In this document: positions 44,757 through 54,794 of the stretch, in pieces | How positions within the stretch are numbered: position 1 is the first letter of the stretch | Layout of the letters: every line of letters starts with the position of its first letter | Position numbers and translations under genes: made by a program | The notes under the pieces: model-generated | Database searches by the model: none | Told to the model about the DNA's origin: nothing | The model's input: the letters and a program-made list of their open reading frames with translations, nothing else | Assembly: GCF_010499265.1 (NCBI RefSeq) | Contig: NZ_JAAGSC010000040.1 | Coordinates: forward strand, 62,001 to 126,000 | DNA length: 64,000 bases | Origin: Wenzhouxiangella limi | GTDB lineage: Bacteria > Pseudomonadota > Gammaproteobacteria > Xanthomonadales > Wenzhouxiangellaceae | Direction of reading: 5' to 3'

Positions 44757-46814
44757 CTATCCCACATCGACAAACTGCTCGGCCGGGCCGATCCAGCGCT
44801 CGATGAGTTGCCGGGCCTGCTGCCCATCGACCCGGTCCGCCAGTTGCTCGACCCGATCCAGCAAAGCTTCATCGCGAGTAAGATCGGCGATGCGGAAGCG
44901 CAGCGCGCCGGTCTGGCGTGTACCGAGTACCTCGCCGGGCCCGCGCAGCTGGAGGTCCTTTTCGGCGATGACAAAGCCGTCGGTGGTCTCGCGCATCACC
45001 TCAAGTCGCGCGCGGGCGGTCTCGCCCAGGGGTGGCTTGTACAGCAGCACACAGGCGGCCTGATCGCTGCCGCGGCCGACCCGTCCTCTGAGCTGATGAA
45101 GCTGGCTCAAGCCCAGGCGCTCGGCGTTTTCGATGATCATCAGGCTGGCGTTGGGGACATCGACGCCGACCTCGATGACGGTGGTGGCAACCAGCAGGTG
45201 AATCTCGCCGGCGCTGAAGGCGGCCATCACCGCCTGCTTGTCGGCCGGCTTCATGCGCCCGTGGATCAGCCCGACGCGAAACTCGGTCAGCTGCCGGGCC
45301 AGCTCCTGGGAGCGGGTTTCGGCGGCCTCGGCCTCGAGTACCTCCGACTCCTCGATCAGGGGACAGACCCAGTAGGCCTGGCGCTTTTCGCGCAGGGCGC
45401 GGACCAGCCGTTCGATGACCTCGCCGCGGCGCTGCTGGCTGGCGGCCACCGTGGTGACCGGCTTGCGCCCGGGCGGCAGTTCATCGATCACCGAGACGTC
45501 CAGACCGGCGTAGGCGGTCATGGCCAGAGTGCGCGGGATGGGGGTTGCGGTCATGACCAGCTGGTGCGGCTGATGCGTTCCCTTGCGGCCCTTGTCGGCC
45601 AGGGCCAGGCGCTGGTGGACGCCGAATCGATGCTGTTCGTCGACGATGACCAGGGCCAGCTCGCGAAACGCGACGGCTTTCTGGAACAGCGCATGGGTGC
45701 CGATTGCCACGGCCGCGTCGCCGGCCAGGCGTTCCAGCGCCTCGGTCCGGGCCCGGCCCTGAACCTTGCCGGCCAGCCAGACCGGCTCGATGCCCAGTGG
45801 CGCCAGGTACTCGCTCAGGGTCCGGAAGTGCTGCTCGGCCAGGATCTCGGTCGGCGCCACGATCGCGGCCTGGTGGCCGGCAGCGGTGGCCGTGACCAGC
45901 GCGGCGGCGGCGACCACGGTCTTGCCCGACCCGACGTCGCCCTGCAGCAGGCGCCGCATGGGCATTTCCCGGCTGAGGTCGGCGCGGATCTCTTCGATGA
46001 CCCGAAGCTGTGCGCCGGTGGGCCGAAAGGGCAGCGCCGCGAGCAGTTGCGCGACCTTCCCATGTGGATCGCTCAGCGCCGGCGCCCGCTGCTGCGCGCG
46101 CGCCCGGTTGACCCGCGCCAGCGCCAGGTGATGGGCCAGAAGTTCTTCCAGCGCCAGGCGCTGTACCGCCGGATGGTGGCCTTCGGTCAGCGCTTCCAGA
46201 TCCTCGCCGGGTGGCGGTGAGTGAATGACCGTCAGCGCGTCGCGCAGACCGATGGCGGGGTGATCCTCGGGCAGCAGTTCCACCAGGTCCAGTTGACCGC
46301 TTTTCAGTCGACTCAACGTCGCAGCGATCATGCCGGCCAGCCGGGCCTGGCCGAGCCCCTGGGTGGTGGGATAGACCGGGGTCAGTGAGTCCGGCAGGGG
46401 CGGTGATTCTCCATCTTTGAGCGACTGGCACTGTGGATGGGCCATTTCCAGGCCACCGGGGCTGAGCCGGACCTCGCCGAAGCAGCGCAGGCGCTGGCCT
46501 TCGCTGAACAGTTTGAGCTGCGAAGGATAGAAACGAAAAAGCCGCAGACTGATCTGGCCGGTGTCGTCGGCCAGCGTGGCCACCAGCATGCGGGTGCGGC
46601 CGTAGCGGATGTCGCGGTGGACGATACGGCCTTCGACCTGCACGCCGGTACCCGGCCGAACCTGGTTGAGCGGGGTCAGCCGGGTGCGATCTTCAAAACG
46701 CAGCGGCAGGTGGAACAGCAAATCGCTTTCGCGCACCAGGCCCAGTCCGGCGAGGCGCCCGGCCAGCTGCGGGCCGACGCCGGGCAGTTCGCTCAGCGCG
46801 CGGTCAGCGCTCAT
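44757..46814 (-). CDS. recG: ATP-dependent DNA helicase RecG
   Basis: Remodels stalled replication forks and branched DNA. The 685-residue protein has an N-terminal OB-fold wedge domain (LPLRFEDRTRLTPL, VEGRIVHRDIRYGRTR), Walker A GDVGSGKTVVAAAAL, the DEQH box VIVDEQHRFGVHQR, motif III MTATPIPRTLAMTAYAGLD, and the C-terminal helicase half with GRVGRGSDQAACVLLY and LQLRGPGEVLGTRQTG, which is the TRG region. Length is normal. It is the last gene of a minus-strand unit DUF3617-ridA-recG with gaps of 7 and 14 bp. Confidence 0.97.
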   Translation of the reverse strand: MSADRALSELPGVGPQLAGRLAGLGLVRESDLLFHLPLRFEDRTRLTPLNQVRPGTGVQVEGRIVHRDIRYGRTRMLVATLADDTGQISLRLFRFYPSQLKLFSEGQRLRCFGEVRLSPGGLEMAHPQCQSLKDGESPPLPDSLTPVYPTTQGLGQARLAGMIAATLSRLKSGQLDLVELLPEDHPAIGLRDALTVIHSPPPGEDLEALTEGHHPAVQRLALEELLAHHLALARVNRARAQQRAPALSDPHGKVAQLLAALPFRPTGAQLRVIEEIRADLSREMPMRRLLQGDVGSGKTVVAAAALVTATAAGHQAAIVAPTEILAEQHFRTLSEYLAPLGIEPVWLAGKVQGRARTEALERLAGDAAVAIGTHALFQKAVAFRELALVIVDEQHRFGVHQRLALADKGRKGTHQPHQLVMTATPIPRTLAMTAYAGLDVSVIDELPPGRKPVTTVAASQQRRGEVIERLVRALREKRQAYWVCPLIEESEVLEAEAAETRSQELARQLTEFRVGLIHGRMKPADKQAVMAAFSAGEIHLLVATTVIEVGVDVPNASLMIIENAERLGLSQLHQLRGRVGRGSDQAACVLLYKPPLGETARARLEVMRETTDGFVIAEKDLQLRGPGEVLGTRQTGALRFRIADLTRDEALLDRVEQLADRVDGQQARQLIERWIGPAEQFVDVG

Positions 46815-46828
46815 GGTGACCGGCGAGC

Positions 46829-47221
46829 TCAGTCTGCCGCGGGCAGCACCAGGACGGCGTCCATTTCCACCGGTACACCCTTGGGCAGCGCGGCGACCTG
46901 GACCGCTGCGCGGGCCGGATAAGGTTCGGAGAAATACTCCGCCATGATGGCGTTGACGGTCTGGAAGTGCCCCAGGTCGGTCAGGAAGATGTTGAGCTTG
47001 ACCAGATCGTTCAGGTGGCCGCCAGCCGCTGCGGCGACGGCTGCGAGGTTGTCGAACACCTGTCGGGTCAGGGCCTCGAAATCACCGGCCAGGACCTCCC
47101 CGGTGCCGGGTACCAGCGGAATCTGGCCCGACAGATACACCGTATTGCCCGCCCGCACCGCCTGCGAGTAAGGACCGATCGCGGCGGGCGCGCGATCGGT
47201 CTGGATGGTGGCTCGATTCAT
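46829..47221 (-). CDS. ridA: RidA-family enamine/imine deaminase
   Basis: Hydrolyses reactive 2-aminoacrylate-type imines made by PLP enzymes. The 130 residues show the family order: [57 protein letters not shown], VVKxNIFLTDL-like [13 protein letters not shown], and the active-site Arg in [19 protein letters not shown] followed by EMDAVLVLP. It is placed 14 bp upstream of recG, a linkage common in gammaproteobacteria. Confidence 0.94.
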   Translation of the reverse strand: MNRATIQTDRAPAAIGPYSQAVRAGNTVYLSGQIPLVPGTGEVLAGDFEALTRQVFDNLAAVAAAAGGHLNDLVKLNIFLTDLGHFQTVNAIMAEYFSEPYPARAAVQVAALPKGVPVEMDAVLVLPAAD

Positions 47222-47228
47222 GGCCGGA

Positions 47229-47666
47229 TCATTCGCACTCGCCGATACGGCGGCCGGACATTTCGATGGTGCTCTTCATCGGGCCCATCGGCGTTTCGGC
47301 CTGACTGGTGATCAGGCCTTCGCTGCGGTCGCCCATGAAGGTCAGTTCCATGGTCATGTCCATGGTCATGCCGTCGGCCTGGCAGACCATTTCATAGCTG
47401 GCGCCGTCGCTGCGCATGTCCTCGCGCGTGACCTCGCACTCTTCCATGTCCATGTCGCCCATGAACGTATCGGCCTCGGCAACGTCTTCCTCGGTCACGC
47501 AATCCGTTGTGGTGTCGGTCTGCTCGGGAAAGGGGAAGTCGGCTTCCACGGTCATGCGGGTCTCGTATTCCCACTGTCCGGGCTCGATATTGGGCGTTTC
47601 GGCCTGTGCTAGAGAGATCAGGCCCAGGGTCAGGGTCGCGGTCAGGATTCGAATCATTGCGTTCAA
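47229..47666 (-). CDS. DUF3617 periplasmic protein, Met/Asp-rich
   Basis: A 145-residue exported protein, signal peptide ending ISLAQA. A TTG start at 47666 has ACGGAG seven bases upstream; the ATG three codons later is equally possible. The mature protein has the DUF3617 opening [13 protein letters not shown] and Cys pairs (DCVTEED, EECEV, MVCQADG, GECE) expected to form disulfides. A segment [19 protein letters not shown] is rich in Met and acidic residues. The function of the family is unknown. It leads the ridA-recG unit. Confidence 0.82.
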   Translation of the reverse strand: MNAMIRILTATLTLGLISLAQAETPNIEPGQWEYETRMTVEADFPFPEQTDTTTDCVTEEDVAEADTFMGDMDMEECEVTREDMRSDGASYEMVCQADGMTMDMTMELTFMGDRSEGLITSQAETPMGPMKSTIEMSGRRIGECE

Positions 47667-47804
47667 GTTGCTGCTCCGTCAAAGGTGGATGGGAGGGGCC
47701 GATTTTGCCGGGCCGTTCAATACACTACGGAAATCGAGCGGTGTTCGTGCCAGCTGATTGTCCGTAGACCAGCACTGATTGTACCGCGCTGGTCCGCTCA
47801 CGCC

Positions 47805-49685
47805 TCAGCCGGGAGGCGGGTCTTCCCCGTTGGGTGTGAACCTGAGCGCAATCCCGCGACCGGCATGCTTGGCCCGGTACATGGCTGCGTCGGCCCGCAT
47901 GAAGAGTTCCGGCTCGTCGCGCCCATCCTCGGGATACAGCGCGATGCCGATGCTGCAGGCGATGGAAAGCTCGTGTTTGTCGACCTGAAACGGCCTTCGG
48001 ATCTGTTCAATGATGCGCTCGGCAATCGCCTGCGCTTCTTCGGGTGCAGACAGGTTGTGCAGCAGGGCCAGAAATTCGTCGCCGCCAAAGCGGGCGGCGA
48101 TATCGGGCTCGCGCAGGGCATTGTTGATGCGTCGGGCGACCTGCACCAGCAGCAGATCGCCTACCGCATGACCGTGGGCATCGTTGACCGGCTTGAAATG
48201 ATCCAGGTCGATGAACAGCAACCCGACCAACGTCCCCTTGCGGTTTGCCTCGCGCATTGCCTCGGCCAGCAGTCCGGTCAGGCGCGCCCGGTTGGGCAAA
48301 CCGGTCAGGGCATCCTCGTTCGCCATCCGGATCAACTGTTGCCGGTCGCGATGCCTCTGGGTGACATCGCGAACGATGCCGATCAGTGAATCCAGGTCGC
48401 CACCGGCATCGTACATCGGAGAGAGGCTGACCGCGTGCCAGCGCCAGTTGCCATCGGCGTGTTGAACCCGGTATTCATCGCTTTTGCGGGGTTTGCCGGA
48501 TTTGATCACGTTCCTCAGCATGGTCTGCAGTCGCGGCAAGTCATCCGGGTGGACGAAATGCTCGACAGGGCGGCCGATCACTTCGCGAGGTTTCAGACCG
48601 AGGTAGCTTTCGACGTTTGGAGAGGCGTAGCTGAGCTGCCCATCGATGCTGGAGAGCACAATCAGGTCACTGGCGCCCTCGACCACATGACGGAAGCGGG
48701 CCTGGCTTGCCTGGGCTTCGCGGACGCTGGTTTGCAGCATTCGAATCAGGATAAAGCTGATGGCGCTGAACACCAGCCAGGCGATGGTGCCGGCAATGAT
48801 GGCCGCGCGCCAGACGCTCAGTGCATCGGCGCGGCGGATCGAGGCGGCAATCACCAGGCCGTAGTTGCTTATCGGGCGCAGATGGACAATCCGTGCCTGC
48901 TTGTCCAGGCCGGCTGCCAGAGACTGCGTGATCGGTTCGGTCAGCGGTGGTTCCAACTCGGCGATATCCAGTATTTCAACGCCGACACCGTATTCGGCCA
49001 GCTCAGGTAATCGAAAGACCAGTCGTCCCTCCTGTGTCAGCAAGGTGATCGAAACGCCGTCCCGACTGACAAGCTCGCTGAAGGCATTTCGAAGGCTGTT
49101 GACCGACAGCATGCCCACCGCCACTCCGAGCAGGTTTCCGTCCGTGTTGCGCAGTGCTCTTGACAGGCTGATAAACCAGTTGTCCGGGTTCACCAGGGAT
49201 GCCTGGGGCGGCGAGATGAACAACTCACTGTCCCGGCTTTCAAGATGATGCAGGAAATAATCGCGGCCAGATATTTCGGGTACTTCTTCGGTCGACGACG
49301 TTACGAGGGGGCGACCGTCGCTATCAATTACGGCCAGATTCTTGATCAGCGGATGACTGTTCTGGCGGTAACCAAAGAGCGTTGTGGCCGCTGACGCGGA
49401 CAATGACCGATCTATCAGCAGCTGGCGGGCGGCCCGGGAGATGAAACGGTCCAGATCATCGAACTCCTGGAGGATCAGGCGCTGGTAAGCCAGGGCGCTA
49501 TTCTCGGCCTGCCTTTCTGCCCGCTCCGTGACGCGGTCATATAAAGACGCGGTTGCCGCCGCCAACAGCAGGCCGACGATAACGGTCAGTAATAGCCACA
49601 GCCCTTTAAGTTCAATGGATTGAGTGGCATCAGCATACACCACGAATACAACCCCCGACCTTGATTCCCCAAGAGCAATATACAC
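47805..49685 (-). CDS. Membrane diguanylate cyclase: dCache-PAS-GGDEF
   Basis: A 626-residue signalling protein making cyclic di-GMP. One membrane helix (WLLLTVIVGLLLAAATAS) precedes a periplasmic double-Cache sensor (about 55-285; SGRDYFLHHLESRDSE is typical), a second helix (AAIIAGTIAWLVFSAISFIL), a PAS domain with PAC (about 330-450; GLKPREVIGRPVEHFVHPDD), and GGDEF with DALTGLPNRARL and the active site RFGGDEF. An inhibitory I-site REPD sits exactly five residues before GGDEF. No EAL domain follows. The GTG start at 49685 is uncertain; later in-frame starts near residue 12-17 are possible. Confidence 0.92.
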   Translation of the reverse strand: MYIALGESRSGVVFVVYADATQSIELKGLWLLLTVIVGLLLAAATASLYDRVTERAERQAENSALAYQRLILQEFDDLDRFISRAARQLLIDRSLSASAATTLFGYRQNSHPLIKNLAVIDSDGRPLVTSSTEEVPEISGRDYFLHHLESRDSELFISPPQASLVNPDNWFISLSRALRNTDGNLLGVAVGMLSVNSLRNAFSELVSRDGVSITLLTQEGRLVFRLPELAEYGVGVEILDIAELEPPLTEPITQSLAAGLDKQARIVHLRPISNYGLVIAASIRRADALSVWRAAIIAGTIAWLVFSAISFILIRMLQTSVREAQASQARFRHVVEGASDLIVLSSIDGQLSYASPNVESYLGLKPREVIGRPVEHFVHPDDLPRLQTMLRNVIKSGKPRKSDEYRVQHADGNWRWHAVSLSPMYDAGGDLDSLIGIVRDVTQRHRDRQQLIRMANEDALTGLPNRARLTGLLAEAMREANRKGTLVGLLFIDLDHFKPVNDAHGHAVGDLLLVQVARRINNALREPDIAARFGGDEFLALLHNLSAPEEAQAIAERIIEQIRRPFQVDKHELSIACSIGIALYPEDGRDEPELFMRADAAMYRAKHAGRGIALRFTPNGEDPPPG

Positions 49686-49733
49686 CCTGGGAAGGGCTGC
49701 GAGAGGCAGTCCAGCCTGAAAACCTCGCCGGAT

Positions 49734-51350
49734 CTACGGCGTTGCCTGGTGGTTGCCGAAGTCCTCGTGCAGCCAGTCGCGCAGCCGGTCCATGCCGGCA
49801 GCGGGCCGCGAGTGGTCGGGAACCAGTCCGTCGACGAATCCTCGCTGGCGGAAAGGCTTCAATAGGCGGGGGTTTTTGGAGATCACGTGCACGGGGACGG
49901 CATCGCTGGCCTCATGGCCGGTGATCAGGGTGGCTGGCTGGTGATCGCCGAGGAGAATCATCAAGGTGTTGTCGTCAACAAAGCGGGCGGCGAAGTCGAG
50001 GCTGACGTGGATGGAATAGTCGACGCTGCGGGCAAAATGATCGCGGACCCGCTCGATGTCCTGCCACAGCTCCTGGGGCGTTTGCCCGGCATCACGCCAG
50101 CGCTCGAAGACCGCGCCGTCGGCGATCCCGTCCCAGTCGGGCAGCACATCTAGGATCGGCGTCCAGGGCGCGTGGCTGCTGATCAGGGCGATCTGGGCAA
50201 AAAGCGGTTGCGCCGCCTGCGGCCGCAGCGTGTCCTGGAAGCGGTGGAGGGTGTACTGATCGGGCATGGTCACCCAGTTCAGCGCGGGACCGGCGTAGTC
50301 AAGGTCGCGGGCGGCAAAAATCCGGTCGAAGCCCAGCTGTCGGCCCTCCGGCCACGGCATGATGATGGCCGGCATGACCGCCATGGTCTGGTGCCCGGTG
50401 GCGCGGAAATCGTCGATCAGGCTGTTGTGGTGGGACTCCAGCAGCAGCCGGTACCAGAGCTGGTTGTCGATCCAGCGGCCGCTGAGTGCTGTGGCGTGCG
50501 ACAGCCAGGACTGACCGCCGCGGATCGGAGATTCCAGCAGCCCGCTGACCACCGAAACCCCGGCCTGTTCGAGTTCTCCCTGCATGCGTTCCAGGGTGGG
50601 CGTGACGAGCTGGCGGTAGCGGTCGAGCTCGAAGATCGTGGCACCATACGACTCGATGAAGATCATCAGCACGTCGGTGTCGGCCAGGCCGCTGAGCGCT
50701 TCCGCCGGTCGCGGCATGTCCGGCGCTGCATCGACGAAGGCGATCCGTGCCCGATGGGTAGAGCGCACCTGTTCGAGCTGGAAGCTGAGCGTATCCCATA
50801 CCGGTGTGCGCGCCACCGGCATCAGGCGCAGGCCCTGGGTTTCCATGGCGCCCAACAGCAGGGCCGAAAAGGCCACCGCCCCGGCGAAGATCCTGTCCGG
50901 GCGCCGGTGGGCGGCGCTGATGGCCAGCACACGGGCAACCACCCAGGCCAGCACAAAGAGAAGCAAAAGAACGGCCGCAAAAATTAATACCGCGGCGACC
51001 CTGCCCAGATTGCCGTCGAGCAGGTGGAAGCTGGCGCTGAGCAGGTTGATGTCGAAATACAGATTGAGCGGACGACTGAGCACCTGGTGAATGGCGCCGT
51101 CGCTGAGGCCCAGAATCACGGCCGTCATGACCACGACAACGGCCAGCCAGCGCAGCAGGCGCGTCGCTCGCCGGTCGGGCAGCAGCGCAAAGCCGGCGGC
51201 CAGCAGCCAGGCTTCCCACGCCAGCCAGCGTCCATCGCCGAAACCGAAGCGCAGCCACAGCGGCGCAATCAGCAGCACGTTGAGCAGCAATCCCGCGCCC
51301 AGCAGGAGCAGCAACGGACGCCGCCTGGCAGCGGTGATTGAGGATTTCAC
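49734..51350 (-). CDS. Sulfatase-fold membrane transferase (LtaS/OpgB-like)
   Basis: A 538-residue protein (GTG 51350; an open frame continues 33 codons upstream). Four or five membrane helices (first PLLLLLGAGLLLNVLLIAPL) occupy about 1-165 and a periplasmic alkaline-phosphatase-superfamily domain the rest. Metal-site elements are DVLMIFIESYG, the nucleophile region SPIRGGQSWLSHATAL, ISSHAPWTP and MILLGDHQPA. This layout is that of LtaS, phosphoethanolamine transferases and OpgB, which transfers phosphoglycerol to periplasmic glucans. Divergent opgG starts 14 bp away, so OpgB-like function is the best guess, though similarity alone does not decide the donor. Confidence 0.8.
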   Translation of the reverse strand: MKSSITAARRRPLLLLLGAGLLLNVLLIAPLWLRFGFGDGRWLAWEAWLLAAGFALLPDRRATRLLRWLAVVVVMTAVILGLSDGAIHQVLSRPLNLYFDINLLSASFHLLDGNLGRVAAVLIFAAVLLLLFVLAWVVARVLAISAAHRRPDRIFAGAVAFSALLLGAMETQGLRLMPVARTPVWDTLSFQLEQVRSTHRARIAFVDAAPDMPRPAEALSGLADTDVLMIFIESYGATIFELDRYRQLVTPTLERMQGELEQAGVSVVSGLLESPIRGGQSWLSHATALSGRWIDNQLWYRLLLESHHNSLIDDFRATGHQTMAVMPAIIMPWPEGRQLGFDRIFAARDLDYAGPALNWVTMPDQYTLHRFQDTLRPQAAQPLFAQIALISSHAPWTPILDVLPDWDGIADGAVFERWRDAGQTPQELWQDIERVRDHFARSVDYSIHVSLDFAARFVDDNTLMILLGDHQPATLITGHEASDAVPVHVISKNPRLLKPFRQRGFVDGLVPDHSRPAAGMDRLRDWLHEDFGNHQATP

Positions 51351-51364
51351 GGCGGTGAACGACC

Positions 51365-52954
51365 ATGGAACAAATGGAAGCTGCTTATCGTGACACATCC
51401 TCGTCCGCGCGCCGCGTGAATCGGGGCGCGCGCTTGTTTGGTTGGGCACTGGTGGCGGGTCTGATGACGTATGCCGTCTCCACCCAGGCGCTGGAACGGT
51501 CCGACGTCGCTGACAAGGCTCAAGCCCTGGCCGCGCGCGACTGGCAGCCGCCGGATCCGCCGGCCCCGGCTCTGGCGGCTCTGGATTACGACCAGTACCG
51601 TGCGATTCGTTTCGATCCGGACCGCGCGCTGTGGCCGCAGAACGAAGGATTCCGCGTCCAGTTCTTCCATCCCGGTTTCCTGTTCAACGAAACCGTGCGT
51701 ATTCATGAGATCGACGAAGGCGCTGTTGATGACGTGCCGTTCGACCCCAAGCGTTTTCGCTTTGATCGGCCGCTGGAGGGTCCGCCGGTGGCCAGTGCGG
51801 CGGGCTATGCCGGTTTTAGGGTCCACTATCCGCTGAACCGGCCCGAGCGGCATGACGAATTCCTCGTGTTTCTCGGGGCTTCGTATTTCCGCCTCATCGG
51901 GTCAGGACAGGTCTACGGTCTGTCCGCCCGCGGTCTGGCTTTGAACAGCGGTGGCAGCGGGGCGGAAGAGTTTCCGGTGTTTCGCGAGTTCTGGCTGCAG
52001 CGACCGGAGCCGGGTCAAGAACGTTTGCGCCTGCTGGCCCTGCTGGACAGCCCCTCGGTGACCGGCGCGTTCGCTTTCGAAGTGGAGCCCGGAGACCCGA
52101 CGTCCATGGTTGTCGACGCACAGTTTTTTGCCCGTCGCGATCTGGTTCGGCCCGGTATCGCTGCACTGACCAGTATGTTCAAGCACGGCGATACCGGGCC
52201 GGTTTTAGTCGACGACTTTCGACCTCGCGTGCACGACTCCGACGGATTGCTGGTGCGCAGCAGTCGTGGAGAAGCCCAATGGCGGCCGTTGTCGAACCGG
52301 GCCCGGGTTCGACTGAGCGGGTTTGAAGACGATGCCGCGCCGGAGGGTTTCGGGCTGCTGCAGCGGCGGCGCCAGTTCGAGGATTTCCAGGACCTGGAAG
52401 CACGCTATGATTTACGACCCGGCCTATGGGTTGAGCCGCTGGCCGGTGACTGGGGCGCGGGGCGAGTGGAACTGGTCGAGATTCCGACCGAAGACGAGAC
52501 CTTCGACAATATCGTTGCCTTCTGGGTACCCGATGCGCCGATTCTGGCCGGTGAGTCTCGTCGTTATCGCTATCGGCTGACGACGGTAGATGGGTTCAAG
52601 TCAAACGAGGGCCTGGCCCAGGTGAGGGCCACGCATACGGGCCGAGCCGGAATACCGGGGCAGGAGAACTGGCGCGATCGTTCTCGACGCCGCTTCGTGA
52701 TCGAGTTTGACGGGCCCGCGCTTGCTGATGCCGAAGGCGTGGAACTGAGCGCCCGGACCCGCGGCGGCCGCTTGCTCGAGACGCGATTGGAGCATCTGCC
52801 CGAAACCCGCGCTATACGAGCCGTCGTTGCCCTGGACCCCGACGAGGAGGGCGGACCCTCCGATTTGCGCGTTTTCCTGCACGTCGACGAGCGTCCGGTG
52901 TCGGAAGTGTGGAGTTATGTGTGGTATCCGGATGAGATTGATCGACAACTTTGA
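51365..52954 (+). CDS. opgG: Periplasmic glucan biosynthesis protein OpgG
   Basis: A 529-residue exported protein needed for osmoregulated periplasmic glucan synthesis. The signal sequence (about 15-40) is preceded by a basic stretch SARRVNRGARLFGW. Family landmarks are PALAALDYDQYRAIRFDPDR, FRVQFFHPGFLFNETV, ASYFRLIGSGQVYGLSARGL, FPVFREFWLQRP, the MVVDAQFFAR motif, TSMFKHGDTG and VHDSDGLLVRSS, and the Ig-like C-terminal domain. Starts at 51365 and 51374 are both possible. Its promoter must lie inside the divergent transferase gene. It overlaps opgH by 23 bp, indicating coupled expression. Confidence 0.94.
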   Translation: MEQMEAAYRDTSSSARRVNRGARLFGWALVAGLMTYAVSTQALERSDVADKAQALAARDWQPPDPPAPALAALDYDQYRAIRFDPDRALWPQNEGFRVQFFHPGFLFNETVRIHEIDEGAVDDVPFDPKRFRFDRPLEGPPVASAAGYAGFRVHYPLNRPERHDEFLVFLGASYFRLIGSGQVYGLSARGLALNSGGSGAEEFPVFREFWLQRPEPGQERLRLLALLDSPSVTGAFAFEVEPGDPTSMVVDAQFFARRDLVRPGIAALTSMFKHGDTGPVLVDDFRPRVHDSDGLLVRSSRGEAQWRPLSNRARVRLSGFEDDAAPEGFGLLQRRRQFEDFQDLEARYDLRPGLWVEPLAGDWGAGRVELVEIPTEDETFDNIVAFWVPDAPILAGESRRYRYRLTTVDGFKSNEGLAQVRATHTGRAGIPGQENWRDRSRRRFVIEFDGPALADAEGVELSARTRGGRLLETRLEHLPETRAIRAVVALDPDEEGGPSDLRVFLHVDERPVSEVWSYVWYPDEIDRQL

Positions 52955-54794
52955 TCTGCGCCGACGGCTGTTTCTGGCGCTGGTGCTGTGCACCGGCCTG
53001 CTGGGTCTGGTGGGCCTGTTCCAGGCCCTGGCTGCGGCGGGGGTGGACCTTTTCGCGCGCATTCCGCTGGCGCTGCTGTTCGCCCTGACCTTCACCTGGA
53101 TCGCGGTTTCGTTCTGGCACGCGGTGATCGGCTTTGTCCTGGGCGTGCTTCGACGAAACCCGTTCAGCCTGCGCCCCGAGCCCGGACCGTCTGCCTCGGC
53201 TCCTGCGCCGGGTGCCCACCGTACGGCGCTGGTCGTGCCCATCTACAACGAAGATCCGGCCGCGGTCTGCTCCGGTATTGCGGCGATGGCGGCCTCGCTG
53301 CTGGCCTCCGGCCGGTCCCAGGGCTTCGAGTTTTTCGTGTTGAGCGACACCTGGGACGCCAACATTCTGGCCGCCGAGCAGACCGCGGTGGCCGATCTTC
53401 AGGGCAAGCTCGGCGAGCGTCTGCCGCTGCGCTATCGCCATCGCAGCAACAACGTGGGCCGAAAAGCGGGCAACCTGGCCGATTTTTGCCGCCGCTGGGG
53501 GCGCTGCTACCAGTTCATGCTCGTCCTCGATGCCGACAGCCGCATGGATGCGGCCAGCATGCTGCGGCTGGTCGCCACCATGCAGAGCGATCCCCGCATC
53601 GGTCTGATCCAGACCGTGCCCGTTCCGGCCGGCCAGCACAGCCTGTTCGCGCGCCTGATGCAGTTTGCCGCGGCGGTCTATTCACCCATGCTGGCCACCG
53701 GCCAGGCGTTCTGGCAGGGTCGAACGGCCAACTACTGGGGCCACAACGCCCTGATCCGGATTCCGGCGTTCATGGCCAGCTGCGGCCTGCCCGATCTGCC
53801 GGGCAAGCCACCGCTGGGCGGTGAAATCCTCAGCCACGATTTCGTCGAGTCCGCCCTGCTGGTTCGTGGCGGCTGGTCGGTGGTGCTGGATACCGCGCCA
53901 CTGGCCAGTCACGAGGAAGTGCCGGGCAACCTGGTCGACTACCTGGTTCGCGATCGTCGCTGGATGCAGGGCAACCTGCAGCATCTGCGCCTGCTGCGGC
54001 TGCCCGGGCTGCATCCGGCCAGTCGCGTGCACTTTCTGTTCGGGGCCTGTGCTTTCTTGTCGTCGATCGCCTGGCTGGGTCTGATCGTTCTGGGCCTTGT
54101 TACCATGCTGCAGCACCCGGCCGCGGCGGTCGAGCTCGCGGCCGGGGCGCAGACCTGGAGCCTGACCCTGCTGACGGCGACGCTTGGCCTGTTGTTCGGG
54201 CCGCGCCTGCTGGGCCTGCTGCTGGCCTCGCTGCAGCGGCCGCAGGCCTTCGGCGGTCGCGTCCGCCTGCTGGCCAGCGGTGTGCTCGAGGCCGTCGCCG
54301 GGGTCCTGCTGGCGCCGGTAATGATGCTGTTTCACGTGCGTTTCGCGCTGGAAATCGTGTCGGGTTCCAGCGTCGGATGGTTATCGCCGCCGCGGGGGGA
54401 TCGTGGCCTGACCTTTTTCGAAGCCCTGACCCGAACCGGCCTCGCCAGCGTGTTCGGCCTAGCCTGGATGGTTCTTGCCGCGATCCAGACGCCGCAGTAT
54501 CTGTGGTGGATGAGCCCGGTCTGGCTGGGTTTGCTGCTGGCCCCGCTGCTGACCTGGGCCTCGAGCAGCCGCCGCCTCGGCGAGGGGCTGCAGGCCGCCG
54601 GCTTGCTGCTGACGCCGGCCGAGCTGGGCCCGGCCCCGGCGCTTGCGCGCGGCCCGGTCGAGGCCCAGCGCACCCGCCTGGGACGGACACCCGCCGCGCC
54701 GCCACCGGAGTGCCCGGGTCGCATGCCGATACAGTGCCTGGGTCACGCTGTCCCGGACCGCCACAAGACCCGCTACGGGAGGATCGGTGTCTGA
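52932..54794 (+). CDS. opgH: Periplasmic glucan glucosyltransferase OpgH
   Basis: The membrane glycosyltransferase (family GT2) that builds the beta-glucan backbone from UDP-glucose. The ATG at 52932 gives 620 aa. Two helices at the N-terminus, then the catalytic domain: TALVVPIYNEDPAAV, LDADSRMDAASML (D,D pair), LSHDFVESALLVRGG (third acidic motif ED/HD) and RDRRWMQGNLQH (Q-x-x-R-W). Four or more C-terminal helices follow. It is shorter than E. coli OpgH (N- and C-terminal cytosolic extensions reduced) but normal for xanthomonads. It overlaps the following fkbM-type gene by 8 bp. Confidence 0.94.
   Translation: MRLIDNFDLRRRLFLALVLCTGLLGLVGLFQALAAAGVDLFARIPLALLFALTFTWIAVSFWHAVIGFVLGVLRRNPFSLRPEPGPSASAPAPGAHRTALVVPIYNEDPAAVCSGIAAMAASLLASGRSQGFEFFVLSDTWDANILAAEQTAVADLQGKLGERLPLRYRHRSNNVGRKAGNLADFCRRWGRCYQFMLVLDADSRMDAASMLRLVATMQSDPRIGLIQTVPVPAGQHSLFARLMQFAAAVYSPMLATGQAFWQGRTANYWGHNALIRIPAFMASCGLPDLPGKPPLGGEILSHDFVESALLVRGGWSVVLDTAPLASHEEVPGNLVDYLVRDRRWMQGNLQHLRLLRLPGLHPASRVHFLFGACAFLSSIAWLGLIVLGLVTMLQHPAAAVELAAGAQTWSLTLLTATLGLLFGPRLLGLLLASLQRPQAFGGRVRLLASGVLEAVAGVLLAPVMMLFHVRFALEIVSGSSVGWLSPPRGDRGLTFFEALTRTGLASVFGLAWMVLAAIQTPQYLWWMSPVWLGLLLAPLLTWASSSRRLGEGLQAAGLLLTPAELGPAPALARGPVEAQRTRLGRTPAAPPPECPGRMPIQCLGHAVPDRHKTRYGRIGV

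Noticed and set aside
44751-46220. Plus-strand open frame opposite recG
   Set aside because: RecG motifs are all on the minus strand; the antisense product resembles no family.
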